DNA of 64,000 nucleotides. It comes from Megascapheus bottae (taxonomy: Eukaryota; Chordata; Mammalia; Rodentia; Geomyidae). Positions within the stretch are counted from its first letter, which is position 1. Each line of letters opens with the position of its first letter. The notes under the pieces were generated by a model. That model was not told the origin of the DNA. It made no database searches and saw only the letters and a program-made list of their open reading frames with translations. The position numbers were made by a program, and so were the translations under genes. Where the stretch lies: contig JANJXV010000010.1 in assembly GCA_024803745.1 (NCBI GenBank), positions 32,261,525-32,325,524 of the forward strand. Direction: 5' to 3'. Positions 50,102 through 61,517 of the stretch are shown in pieces.

Positions 50102-52805
50102 ATGAGGTCAGTGCAAATCATGCTTGTTCTCCATTCCAGCGTTCCCTGGGGGACTCTTCTGGAATCGTCCTTTTGCTTTCAGATCTGGGTCAGCTTGGAG
50201 TCGAATTCATCCATTATTTGTCTTCTATTTCAATAGCTTTTTCTGATGTACATGTTTAGGCTTCCTGACATTCTAGTAGAGGATCCAGTGTCTGAGAAGA
50301 ACGGGAAGCTGAGAGGACGCACAAAATTTGCCAACTGGAAGCCAGCTATGAAGGAATAATTCTCTGTAAATTTTCATATTGTTGCCTTATTTGCAATGGC
50401 TAAACCAGTGGCTTTTTCAATGTGATTTTTGCAAAGGAAGCATTTATTTTTCAGCAGATATTGGGAGACATTGCAGGTTCAGTACTGCAAACTCAAAATA
50501 TGTCAACCTGAATGTTCAGTTTACATTCAAGTAGGAAGTTTAAAAAAACAATTCTAACAGATAGATGATTTTAAAAAACAACTTAGCATGTGCTAGGGTT
50601 CATGCTTGTAATCCTGATTATTCAGAAGACAGATCTAAGGACTAAGATTTGAAGCCTGTCCAGACAGAAAAGTCTGGAGACTCTTATTTCTTTTATTTTT
50701 TTTTATATCTAATTTTAACTTTATTGTCAGGTTAATGTATAGAGGGTTTACAGTTACATTAGCCAGATAGTAGGTGCATTACTGCTCACACACTCATACC
50801 CCTTCTTATGTCTTTGTCCCCATTTCCCTCCTCCCACCCTCTCCCAATCTTCTTGTTTTCCCCCCTTCCCTTTCCTATTTCAAATAAACAAATAAATGTT
50901 TATACAATATACCAGGTAACAAAGTCAGATACAGTAACTACAAGATTAACCAAAAGGCAACAAAAGAGAAGAGAAATACATAGGAAATTAAGAATAACAA
51001 TCACAGCAGATAAACCTCCTGTTTCCAAATCCTAGAGATCCTTTCATTTAGTCTCATCCTATATGACCTTAGGTATCTGGGTTTTGAGCTATTGCAATCC
51101 TCTGCTAGGAGAGTCCTAGGTGTGTACTAAATACTACAAATGAGGGAAACCATTGAGCCTATATTCTTTGGGTCTGGCTTACTTCACTTAAGATTTTTTT
51201 TCCTACTTTTTCCGTTTCCTTACAAATGGGGAGATGTCATTCTTTCTGATGGCAGCATAGAATTTCATTATCATCATTGTGCTAGTAGCTTTAGTATATC
51301 CTTGTTTCTGGATTTTTGGGTACATGCCAGGAATGGGATTGCTAGGTCATAGGGAAGCTCTAGGTTTAGTCTTGTGAAGAACTGTCATATGGCTTTCCAT
51401 AGTGATTGAACAAGTTTACACCCCCACCAAGAGTATACTAGTGAGCCCTCCTGGCCACATCCCTGCCAGTATCTGTTCTTATTAGATTTCTTGATCATGG
51501 CCATTCTAACTGGAGTGGGATCAAATCTCAAAGTTGTTTTGATTTGTATTTCTCTTATGGCCCGACATGTTGAGTATTTCTTCATGTGTCTATAGGCCAT
51601 TCTTATTTCTTCTTCAGAGAAGTCTCTAAGTTTTGGCCCATCTTTTAATGGGATGGTGGATTCTTTGAAGATTTGTTTTGGAGAGATTCTTTTTTTTAGC
51701 TGTAGAAATATTTTAGATATGAGGCCTTTGTTTGTTGTATGGTTAGTGAAGATCTTCTCCCATTCTGTAGGCTTTCTAGTTAGTGTGTTAGCTATGTCCT
51801 TTGCCACACAGAAGCTCTGCAGTTAATGCAATCCCATTTGTCCAAACTTTCTTTAATTTGTTGTGTTTCTGGGTCTTTATTAAGAAAGTTTTGACCTGTG
51901 CCAAGTAGACCTCGTGTATCTCCTGTTCCTTCTTGTAAAGTTTTCAGGGTATCTGCTTTTACCTAGAGGACTTTAATCCATTTGGAATTAATCCTGGTGC
52001 AGAGTGACATAAAACAACCCAACTTTAGTTTTCTGCAGGTGCTTAACCATTTCTGCCAGCACTACTGGTTGAAGAAGCTATCTTTCATCCATTCTATTTT
52101 TGGCTCCCTTATCAAAGGTTACATGGCCATAGGTCTGCAGATTCATTTCTGGGTCTTCAGTTCTATTCCATTGGTACTCAGGCCTGTTCTTGTGCCAGTA
52201 CCAAGCTGTTTTGGTTACTATAGCTCAGTAACAGGATCTAAAGTTTGGTATTGATGTTCCTCTAGTGCTGTTCTTTCTGCTAAGGATTGTTTTTGCTATT
52301 CAGGGTATTTTATTATTCAATATGAAATTTTGGATTGCTTTCTCTATATCCTTAAAGGATGACATTGGGTTATTGATGGATATTGCATTGAATTTGCAGA
52401 TAGCCCTTAGCAAGATTGCCATTTTCATGATGTGAATTCTTCCAATCCAGGAGCATGAGAGGTTTTTCCACTTCCTTAGTTCTTTAGCAGTGACTTTTTA
52501 AGAACAGTTTAGTAATGCCTTTTCTTTTTGAGAGACAGAGACACACAGAGAAAGAGACAAAGAGAAACACTTTCTATTCCCTGGGCCAAAAAAGAGGAAA
52601 GAAAAGTTCAAAACAGTAGTTTTGAGTCTGGGGAATACACATGGACAAGCCTAGCTTATTCTATGGATTCCTAGTTTCTGTGAGACTCATTTCTATTAAC
52701 CAGCAAAAAGCTAAAAGTGTTGCTGTGGCTGAAGTGGCAAAACATCAGCTTTAAGTGAATAAAGCAAGCAAAAGTGGGAGTCTCTGAGTTCAAATCCTTG
52801 TACTA

Positions 52806-52842
<37 letters not shown>

Positions 52843-55800
52843 ATGTGTGTGCACACACACCGTTATATGGCAATAAAGCTGAAAGTTAATTTTTATTGCT
52901 ATGGTGAATGTTGCTAAGCAGTACATAGTAAGGCTGCCTCCCAAATGTAATGATTTCATCTATGATGCAATATTGGTCAAATCTCTCATTATGGGAAGTA
53001 GACGATAACTGGAGATGATAGGGATGGAGTAGGGGAAAACAAGAATAGTCTGCAGAGTCTACAGGAGTCCAGGTGCATCATGTGGTTTGTAAAGTATAAT
53101 CTCAGTGAACTTGATGGCTTTAAATAAATATATCTCCTAGAGTTCTGCCATTGGTAGTGCTTCAGCAACAACCAAGAGAAAATGTGCCTTTCCCAACAAA
53201 TGGGGAATGCCTGAATCGTCAACTACTCAGCAATAGGTCCCTGTTAGCCCCTTTGGGAGTAAAGAGAAGGAGATTGGCTGCCTCTAAGGATTTCAAGTAC
53301 TCTTCAAGGTCAAAATAGAAGATGCCTAAGTGAATTAAATTCACTACCAACTACCTCGGATTTCCCTTACCTATAGAATGGCTTTCTGATATTTTTTAAA
53401 AATGGATGTTAATTATGTCTGTATGTGCGGGGTTGACGAGGAGCCAGACCTTCGTTCTGTGGCTGGGGGGCCAGCCTGCTCCAGGAGCTTATCTTTGGGC
53501 ATCCAGAGCCACTCATATGAGGAGGCCACATGGGACCTTCTGGGCCACCTTGGCTGAAGTCTACATCAAGGTGTTCCACCAGAAAGGAAGCAGATTCATC
53601 TGTTCCTTCAATCAATGCTAAAACTCTCCAGAAGGAACCAGCCTAGCCATGGGTGTCTGTGCGTGCCCTCTAGAGGCCTTCTGAGGAACTCTGTTCTTTC
53701 ATATAGCTTCCTCAGTTGTGGACTTCAGTGTGGGTTCACAGATAAAAATTCATTTTGCCTAATTTCATCAAATCAGGACTTAGTAATTCCTGCAGTTTTA
53801 CATCTATGTCTGTTTTTCATTTATGGACACAGGGACCTGGGAAGGGAGAACCAGGAAGGATCAGGAATGTACAGAGGGCCCAAAGGGAGCATAATGCTCA
53901 GGTCTATTCAAGCTCAATCTGGCCGTTAAACACTGGGACCTAGAGAAAAAAAAACAAAAATCATAACTTAGTTGGAAATGTGGAATAGTTGTGGATATCC
54001 TTTTACGATGCTACCATTCAACAATTGTATTCAGGATTAATTCAGCACTCAAAACTCCCAGGTTTGATAGTCACTTTGATCTTGAAATGTGCTTATTCAG
54101 AACTGGATATGTATCTCAGCCACAGTCATCTTACTGATCTACTAGACGCTCGTGTGAACTCTAGAAAAGGAGAATATGTCAGTGCCCTGTAGTACAATCA
54201 ACCTTACTGCTCTAACTAGACACCTGAAATCCTGCGTTAGTAGATCTATAATAAGACCCAAGGGGTCTTATTTTAAAAGCTCCAAAGATACTTTATCTAC
54301 ACATTAAAATTCCATAACTGATGCATTGCAGAACTGATATCATTCTCTCTGTTACCGGTCCTTTAAATTTACAAAATACCTCCTCCTCTGTTGTCTATGT
54401 GTAAATATAAGCAGAGAAAGCTTGAGATGTGACAGGGAGAGATGGTTAAAAAAAAAAAAAAAACCTGACATAAAGACAAGCTTACTCATTTGAAGGCTAC
54501 TTCGAGAATGGGAAACCGGTCATTGGAAAACATTGCCGTGCTGTTCGCAGATTCTGAACTATCCTGTGACTGAGTTGACAGAAAATTAACCATCACAAGG
54601 TACAATGATTGACAGGTGCACCTGAAAATGACTGTGTGTATTTTTTTCTCCACAGCGAGGCCACCAAAAAGTCCCTGGAACAAATCCTTCCACAGCTGAA
54701 ATGCCATTTCACCTGGAATTTATTCAAGGATGCACATATGCCATGTCATTTAGAAGAAAGAGTGCGCGGCCAGATTGAACTGTTAAACATTGAATATAAG
54801 GCTACAATGTACAACTTCTTAGCCTACATAAAACACCTGAGCGGTAAAAACGAGGCAGCCCTAGAATGTTTGCGGCAAGCTGCAGAGTTAATCCAACAAG
54901 ACCCTACTGACCAGGCAGAGAGTAGAAGTCTGGTCACATGGGGTAACTATGCTTGGGTTTACTATCACATGAACCGACTCTCGGAAGCCCAGACTTACGT
55001 TGACAAGGTAAAATGCATCTGTGAGAAGTTTCCAACTCCTTACAGTATTGAGTGCCCTGAAATTGACTCCGAGGAAGGATGGACATGGCTAAAGTGGGGA
55101 AATAATGAGAGAGCCAAGGTGTGCTTTGAGAGGGCTCTGGAAAAACAGCCCAACAACCCTGAATTCTTCTCTGGGCTGGCAATTGCAATGTTCAACCTGA
55201 ATGATAAGCCTCAGAAGCAGCCCTCTGCTGATGCTCTGAAGCAGGCCATTGAGCTTAATCCTGACAACCAGTATATCAAAGTTCTAATGGCCCTGAAACT
55301 ACAGAAGACAAATGCAGAAGCTGAAGGAGAGCGGTTAGTTGAAGAAGCCCTAGGGAAGGACCCTTGCCCGACAAATGTTCTTCTAAAAGCAGCCACATTT
55401 TACCAAAAAAAGGGGGACCTAGACAAAGTTATTGAACTGCTTTTGAGGATAAGAGAAAGCACACCAAATAATAGCTACCTATGTTACCATATTTTATGCA
55501 AATTCTTGACACAAGTCAAACAAATGCAGGACGCAGAATCTGAAGCCAGCAGAAACCCAGAAAAGATTGAACAACTGGAGAAACTGCTCAGAGACTGTAT
55601 GAAGAAAGCTCTTGAAGAGAGGTCAAGTCCTCTGAATGCATGGTTTGAGCTCAGTGAGTTCCTGGACACAGAAGAAGGCTGTCAGAATGCATTCAGTAAA
55701 GAGCTCCCCAAGGCTGAAAGCCAACATCTCGATTCCAGAGACTGCAACTTTCCACAGAATCATGGAAAGGCAGAAGACACTGCTGTTCAACATGATCTTG

Positions 55801-56090
55801 GGGGCTCTTCTATAAGCAAAGACAAACTTGAGAAGGATGAAATGAAAAGCCAAGCGCAGAACGTGGATAAAAACCGACATCAGCAAGATGCAGTGAGTTC
55901 TTGGTATCTGCAAGGATCAGTTTATAAACTGAATGGGGATCTGTCACAAGCCCTGGAATGTTATGAAAGAGAACTAGGCTACCTGCTTAGGGATTCTCCC
56001 TCAGGCATAGGTGGCTTCTTTCTGAGAACATCTCAGCCCAGAGACAGCGATAAGGATAAGGGCCAAGGAGCTTTCCAACTCCTGGAGTGA
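50102..56090 (+). CDS. IFIT3: IFIT3, interferon-induced protein with tetratricopeptide repeats 3
   Basis: Cytoplasmic TPR protein that binds IFIT1 and stabilises it and its RNA binding (known). Exon 1 gives ATGAG at 50102-50106 with donor GTCAGT; exon 2 is 54656-56090 after acceptor TCTCCACAG. The join reads [20 protein letters not shown]. The product is 479 residues (human 490). The IFIT3 hallmarks are present: [17 protein letters not shown] at the start, [11 protein letters not shown] near residue 385, and DSPSGIGG near the C terminus. The C-terminal YERELG (Tyr438, Leu442) keeps the YxxxL motif used for IFIT1 pairing. Intron 1 (50107-54655) holds an L1 inserted in an older SINE. AATAAA at 56374 with a GT-rich stretch after it is the likely poly(A) signal; another AATAAA starts 3 bases past the stop. 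No break in the frame. Confidence 0.93.
50580..50691 (+). mobile_element. Left half of a SINE split by L1
   Basis: Composite-SINE head ending at GGAGACTCTTATTTCT, exactly where the L1 poly(A) end begins. Continues at 52682. Confidence 0.75.
50692..52681 (-). mobile_element. L1 fragment inserted into a SINE within IFIT3 intron 1
   Basis: Minus-strand L1: 3' UTR with poly(A) (T-run at 50691-50703), then ORF2 C-terminal and reverse-transcriptase regions to about 52500 ([19 protein letters not shown]). The last 170 bases (52510-52681) are not recognised. It splits a SINE whose halves lie at 50580-50691 and 52682-52808, with related GAGACTC(TT)ATTTCT at both junctions. Confidence 0.85.
52682..52808 (+). 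mobile_element. Right half of the SINE split by L1
   Basis: Resumes with GAGACTCATTTCTATTAACC and the Geo monomer (GCTGTGGCTGAAGTGGC), ending at the (GT)n at 52809. Confidence 0.72.
52809..52842 (+). repeat. (GT)n microsatellite at a SINE end
   Basis: Grew at the 3' end of the split SINE in IFIT3 intron 1. Confidence 0.9.
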
Positions 56091-56373
56091 TTAATAAAGG
56101 AGGCAGGGAAAAGCTCTGGGTAGAAGTGTGGGGTTGTGGAGAAGGCTTAGAAACCTCACAAATCCCCAGCTTGGGATTGTTGAACCATGTGGTTTAAAGT
56201 CCATTTTGCATCATCTCATGTTCTTTCTCTCCTGTCCACATATTCACATAGTATCTGGTTTAGCTTTAGTTACCAGTAATCACTAGAGGAAAGTGCTTTA
56301 GGCTTACACAATGCTAATTTGTTTTCACTGTGCACTCATTCATCAGACAATCTGTATCTGTGACCCTCTTGCC

Positions 56374-56379
56374 AATAAA
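56374..56379 (+). terminator. Likely poly(A) signal of IFIT3
   Basis: AATAAA followed by a GT-rich stretch (TTGGTGAGTGTCC), 284 bases past the stop codon. An earlier AATAAA at 56093-56098 lacks an obvious GT-rich element. Confidence 0.5.
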
Positions 56380-56431
56380 CACTTGGTGAGTGTCCACCAA
56401 CAATATGGTAAAGCTTCCTTCCTTTATAGAA

Positions 56432-56730
56432 ACAAAAGCCATATAATGAGTGATTGTTGTCCTTAATGTACTATGTTATCTCTCCTCTCTTGTGCTGTCT
56501 CTTGTTACAGCATTTTACCTTGTTATCTGATATATTGTATATACGTTTATCTGGTTATTTGAAATAGGATAAGGAAGGGGGGTAAACAAGATGAGGGATG
56601 GGAATGGGTGGAGGGAAATGGGGACCAAAACATGAGAAAGGGTATCAATGTTTGTGAAGTAATGCACCTTCTATCTGTTGAATAGAATGTAACCTATCTA
56701 TTAATTACAATAAAAATTTTATGAAAAAAA
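56432..56730 (+). mobile_element. L1 3' UTR end
   Basis: Same 3' UTR family as the 30.8 and 43.8 kb copies, ending in AATAAAAATTTTATG and A-run. Imperfect flanking duplication CTTCCTTCCTT / CTTACTTCCTT at 56414 and 56731. It lies just downstream of the IFIT3 poly(A) signal. Confidence 0.8.
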
Positions 56731-56995
56731 CTTACTTCCTTAATTCCATTTCCTACCAGCCTTCTAGGCCGGGAGGGTTCATGTTCGACTATTCTTGGTT
56801 TAACCATGTCATGTTTGTTGTTTTGATGGAGATTTCATAAGAAATGTGTACACATGATAGTTACGCCATAACAAATTTTATGTTTTCAACTCACAATGTG
56901 TGACTTATGTGAATGATTTAAGGCAGTGATATTAATTATTCTTGTTTCCTCTGCTAGGGATGATGAGTAATTGCCAAGTCATACCATACTGTCTT

Positions 56996-57249
56996 TTTGT
57001 TTTGTTTTGTTTTTTGTCAGTCATGGCATTGAACTCAGGGCCCGGATGCTGTCCCTGAGCTCTTCAGCTCAAGGCTAGTGTTCTGCTACTTTGAGCCACA
57101 GTACCACTTCCAGTTTTCTGGTGGTTAATTGAAGATAAGACTCTCATGAACTTTCCTACCCATGTGAGGGTTGGCTTTGAACCACAGTTCTCAGATCTCA
57201 GCCATCTGAGTAGCTAGGATTTATAGGCAAGAGCCACTGGTCCCTGGCC
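56996..57249 (-). mobile_element. Composite SINE between IFIT3 and the IFIT1-like gene
   Basis: Complete minus-orientation copy with (TTTTG)n tail at its plus-strand start. Confidence 0.8.
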
Positions 57250-57984
57250 AACCATACTATCCTAATGTGTCCATTTTAGGCTTATTATTTTTACTTTCTG
57301 CACTTGTGCTGAGGAGCAGTCTCTGACTGTCTGATGAATCACCTGGTTATCAGCACTTTGTTCCAGTTTGGTTCAAGAAACTCTATCAGCACCCTTGTCG
57401 GCACTCTTATGGTACCCTATGGGAGATCATTTTGGGATATTGGGGTATTTAAAACATGGTAGATCTTATGGGCAGAGCTACAAATTGGACAGTGGCCCTT
57501 GTCTTATTGCAGTAGCAACTAGTAACCCAATGCTTGCGGCACACTTGTCTCCTCTAAACCCACAAGACAGCCAAAAATAGGCTGAAATGTTGTCTTCCAT
57601 GGGGTACCTGTGTCATGTAATAATTCTCCATTCTCTGCTCTTCTCTGTGTCTCTTTATTTGGCATGTAGGAGCATGAGGCTGGACCTGACATGTAGAACT
57701 TCTGGAGTTGACGCCTGGAGCCTAAAACTGGTTACATGTGGATCATTTCCAAACCTGGGCTTACTAGGGATTTTCAGTTTGGGCCAAAGAAAACATTAAA
57801 AAACGATGCTAGAGATGATCTTAGCCAGAATTTCTTAGTGTGTGATTTGGAGACCTGGCAGTTATGAAAATTCTAAGAACCCAGTATTTTACCTCCTGAA
57901 TTAAGGGATGGTGTCCAGGAATTCTTGTCTTAACAAACCTTAAGGTGATATACATACTTGTGGAGTTTCAAAATCAGGGAACTA

Positions 57985-58110
57985 CAAGACAGTTTTCAAC
58001 GTTCACTGTACATTAAAATCAACTGAAAAGCCTTAGAAAAATCTGAATGGCTCCAACCCCGCCCTGAAGATTCTGAGTACATTGATTTACAGTGAGGCCC
58101 AGTGTCTTGT
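57985..58110 (+). mobile_element. hAT-Charlie-type non-autonomous relic (MER5/MER20-like)
   Basis: ACTGTACATTAAAATCAACTG, then GGCTCCAACCCCGCCCTGAA and a TCTGAGTACATTGATT stretch follow the order of the common mammalian hAT relics. Family name uncertain. Confidence 0.4.
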
Positions 58111-58129
58111 CAAACTGATGAAGAATCTA

Positions 58130-58228
58130 GGAGCTGCGAAGGTAAAATAACTTTTCAAGGTCACTAACCCAGTGAGTCATACTGTCCTAGAAGTATTGGT
58201 CCAAGTCAGAGAGTCTTAAAAGTGTATT
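58130..58228 (-). mobile_element. Possible MIR SINE fragment
   Basis: Resembles the conserved MIR core (TTTTCAAGGTCACTAACCCA, then CCAAGTCAGAGAGTC). Orientation taken from the usual consensus; short and diverged. Confidence 0.4.
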
Positions 58229-59147
58229 TTCAGGGGCTTCCTTCATTTAGGCCTCCTAGTGCTACAAAAGTTGTTTTGTCAGTTTTCTATTTCCACACAA
58301 ACACAGTACATACATCTTTTTTAATGTCACTAACAAAATACACTACACATTTTGCATTTTGGCAAATTTTACTGCACAGTAGCTAGTCAAAATCAGCAGA
58401 TTATAATCACCCTTTCCAATAAACACCCAAACACTAGCTTAGGTTGTTTGTGCCATTTTCAAAATGCATATGCAAAACTGCTTGTACTTTTACACACACT
58501 TTTCTGAATATGTCAAAAAGCATCTTAGCTATGAATGAAAGTCCAATAATATGCTTACATCATGTAGAGTTCTTGGGATTGACAACACCTTGGCACACAT
58601 GAATAAGAAGCAAAGTTGATTAGAAGTCACATCTTGAGTTCACCCATCAGCAGGCATGGGCAAGAGTAGTACCTGTAATGCTATAGTAAACTTCTGAATT
58701 TTTCACCAACATTGTTCTATCTCATCTTTGCTCATTTTTTTTGCTTTTAGATTGGTTGAAAGCTTAGATAGCCTTTCCAACTAAAATCAAAATGTTTGAT
58801 GTTGCAGTCTTCTTTGTCCAGGGCAATAGGCTGAATCTATTCATTCTAAAGCAAAATTATAAGGAACATGATTGCAGCTGGTCCAGGTCCAATTGGTTCA
58901 AGTTGATTCAAGTTGTTTCCAGGGGGGGTTCCTGGGTCCAAAAATTTTACAAATGAAACTGGAACCAGAGGTATGCAGGAAAGTCTTTATGAGGATATCT
59001 GCTTGAACTTGATTGGAGATATAACTTCAACTAGGACCAAATGAGCACTTACATTCTTACATCCCTCCTCAAACAAAGGGAAAGAAACAGTAAAAACAAG
59101 AAGAGTTCCCAATAAAAGCTCTCACCAGACCTTTTCTTTTAATTATT

Positions 59148-59242
59148 TTTTTAAAGTCCTGGGGCTTGAACTCAGGGCCTGAACACTGCACTTGGGCTTT
59201 CTCAAGGCTCTACCACTTGAGCCACAGCACCACTTCCTGCTG
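59148..59242 (-). mobile_element. Geo right-monomer fragment
   Basis: Only the right (Geo) monomer of the SINE in minus orientation, 230 bases downstream of the IFIT1-like stop codon. Confidence 0.75.
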
Positions 59243-59401
59243 CTAGGAAATGGCTGAGCCCCTTGCACTCTGTGAAGACAGGGACATGTGAAGGAAGATT
59301 ATATGCTCCTGTTAGAGACACACAATTAAGGAGAAAGGTGATGATGCTGGCTGAACAGGCAATAGACAATCTGATTTTCCAGCTATTTAGGATTTCATCA
59401 G

Positions 59402-59407
59402 TTTATT
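59402..59407 (-). terminator. Candidate poly(A) signal of the IFIT1-like gene
   Basis: AATAAA on the minus strand, 63 bases past the stop codon. It is the first such hexamer after the stop. Confidence 0.4.
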
Positions 59408-59469
59408 TACTTTGGAGGGCAGCATGGTATTCATTTAGGAATTGCATGAAGTTAGAAATGAGCTATATT

Positions 59470-60874
59470 TCAGAAGTCAGGGTGCAGCAAATTGGTGCAC
59501 CTCAGAGCCCTCTCATAGTATTGCAGGGCACTGTCCATGTCCCCTTTCAATTTGTGGATGAGTCCAAGGAGGCCCAAGCTTTCCACAACATTTATGTTCT
59601 GGTGAAGGCACTTCTTAGCCAAATTCTCCAAAGCATTGAAAAGTCTTTCCCGGCTGAGGGAAATTTCCTTGATTCTTAGGCCATTTAAATACTGAGTAAT
59701 GGCTTTAGCATCAGATTTCTGGTGAAATCTTTGGAATTTTCCATAGCGAAGATGAATCTCTTGCTTCAAGTGATCAGCACAGTCCTTCATATTTAATGCT
59801 ATCTGAAAATTGTCCTCTGCCTCTCTGTATTGACCTATTTCTGCATGCATTTCAGCCAAAGCAACATAAGCCATTTCAAACGTAGGCTTCAGTTTTAATG
59901 TTTCTTGAAATTCACATATTGCCGGCTGAACTAACTCATCTTTATTTTCTCTATTTTGCCATCGAGGCCATCTGTTTGTATGATTTTTTTCTTGGAACAC
60001 TAGTTCCCTGTAGCAGAGCCCTCTCTGGTAATGCAAGTCAGCAGAGAAGGGCATTGAGGGCAAAGCCCTTTCAAGGAGCAGAAGCGCCTTCTCCACACAG
60101 CCTTTCCTTCTGTAAAATTTGGCAGCATATCGAAGAATATACATCAGGGAGGTTGGCCTCCTAAGGGCTTCTTCAATGTACATTTCTCCTTCATCCTCCC
60201 GTTTCACATCTTGAAGCTTCAGGCCAAGGAGAACCTTGATGTATGTATCCTCTGGATTCAGCCTAACAGCCTGCTGCAGGGCATTTAGAGAGATCACATG
60301 GTTGATATCATAATCCAGGCGGTAGAGAGTGATGGCATAGCCAGTGCTAAACTCAGGGTTTTCAGGCTCCACTTTCAGAGCTTTCTCAAAGCAAACCCTG
60401 GCCCGTTCATAGTTCTGCCTTCCACATTTGAGCAGGGCCCAGCCTTCTGCACAATCCATCTCAGGACACTCCATTCTATAGCGAAACACACTTGCATGCC
60501 TCTGGCAAGTGTTCTCCACCTTGTCCAGGTAAGTCTGGGCTTCTTCTAGCCTGTCCATGTGGTAATAGAGCCAGGCATAGTTGCCCCAGGTCACCAGACT
60601 GCGTGTGTCTGACAGGTCCGCATGCTGCCTCTGGATCAGGTCCTCAGCTTCTTTCAAACTCTGCAAGGCTTCCTCATCCTGGCCTTGCAAGTGTTTCACA
60701 TAGGCCAGGAGGTTGTGTATTCCCACGTTGTATTTGGTATCGAGGAACTCAATCTCCTCCCTGATTCTGTTCTCTAAGTCAGGTACTTCAGAGTTCTCAA
60801 TCTCCAGTCCCCATGTGAAGTGACATCTCAGCTGATGGCAGTTTTCTTCTGTCATAGTGTTGTGATATTCCTGA
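59470..60874 (-). CDS. IFIT1B: IFIT1/IFIT1B-like gene, exon 2 (first coding exon missing)
   Basis: TPR antiviral protein of the cap/5'-triphosphate RNA-binding IFIT1 class. The acceptor GTTTTTCAG precedes TCAGGAATATCAC; a first exon ending ATGAG would give MSQEYHNTMTEENCHQLRCH, 469 residues in all (human IFIT1 478). Colinear matches to IFIT1 include DLENRIREEIEFLDTKY, VGIHNLLAYVKHLQGQ, GWALLKCGRQNYERA and KFYRRKG. With IFIT1 numbering, Arg38, Leu46, Thr48, Trp147, Lys151, Tyr157 and Arg187 are kept. The C terminus keeps the YERAL (YxxxL) IFIT3-contact motif. The gene points opposite to IFIT2/IFIT3. No ATGAG|GT exon was found between 60.9 and 64 kb, so exon 1 is probably past the right edge. 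IFIT1 versus IFIT1B cannot be settled by eye; the symbol is provisional. Confidence 0.85.
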
Positions 60875-61471
60875 CTGAAAAACATTGACATTAGTTATTT
60901 CTACTTTTTCACCTTGTTTGTACTGAAAATCAATCCAGCAGTTAAATCACTAACTACTCTCCCCACCACCAGTGTCCCTGTCTTCCAATATTTGTTCTCT
61001 CTTGCCTTCTATATCATCATATGAAACAAAGTCAGTTGACAGAAAAATCTTGAAGAAATGCTACTCTTCCAATGATGTTGGTTGCCTTAAATCTAAAAAT
61101 TAACTGAAAACAATAATTCTGTTCATATAAATGTAAGTTTAGCGTCACCCTCGACACTGGAAAGCCTTTTCTACTTCTGTTTCCTTCTAAAACTTGTATA
61201 GAAATAATGCTTCCAGAAGTAGAGAATTCACCATCGGGCAAATTCCTTACTCTTCTTCCTCATGTTTCCAACATGTAAAACTGGTCTCCTTTCTCAAATC
61301 CCAGGAAGATTACTTTGTTACCTATGGGGCCTGCATCTGAAAAAGATAGCATCTCTAACTGAGACTGTTCTTGCTTTCAGGTAGATTGCTTCATAGGATG
61401 GTTGAGTGAGGAATTGCAGAAGCTCTTTTTTCACCATCCAATTGTGACCTGGAACTATTAATAAATACAAC

Positions 61472-61516
<45 letters not shown>
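61472..61516 (+). repeat. (GT)n microsatellite
   Basis: About 22 GT units, within the presumed intron of the IFIT1-like gene. Confidence 0.95.

Positions 61517-61517
<1 letters not shown>

Noticed and set aside
53406..53621. Overlapping plus and minus frames upstream of IFIT3 exon 2
   Set aside because: No recognisable product on either strand; considered a pseudogene remnant but unsupported.
54609..54655. Start of IFIT3 at the ATG at 54609
   Set aside because: Intronic, just before the acceptor at 54655; exon 1 at 50102 gives the family-typical MSEATK start.
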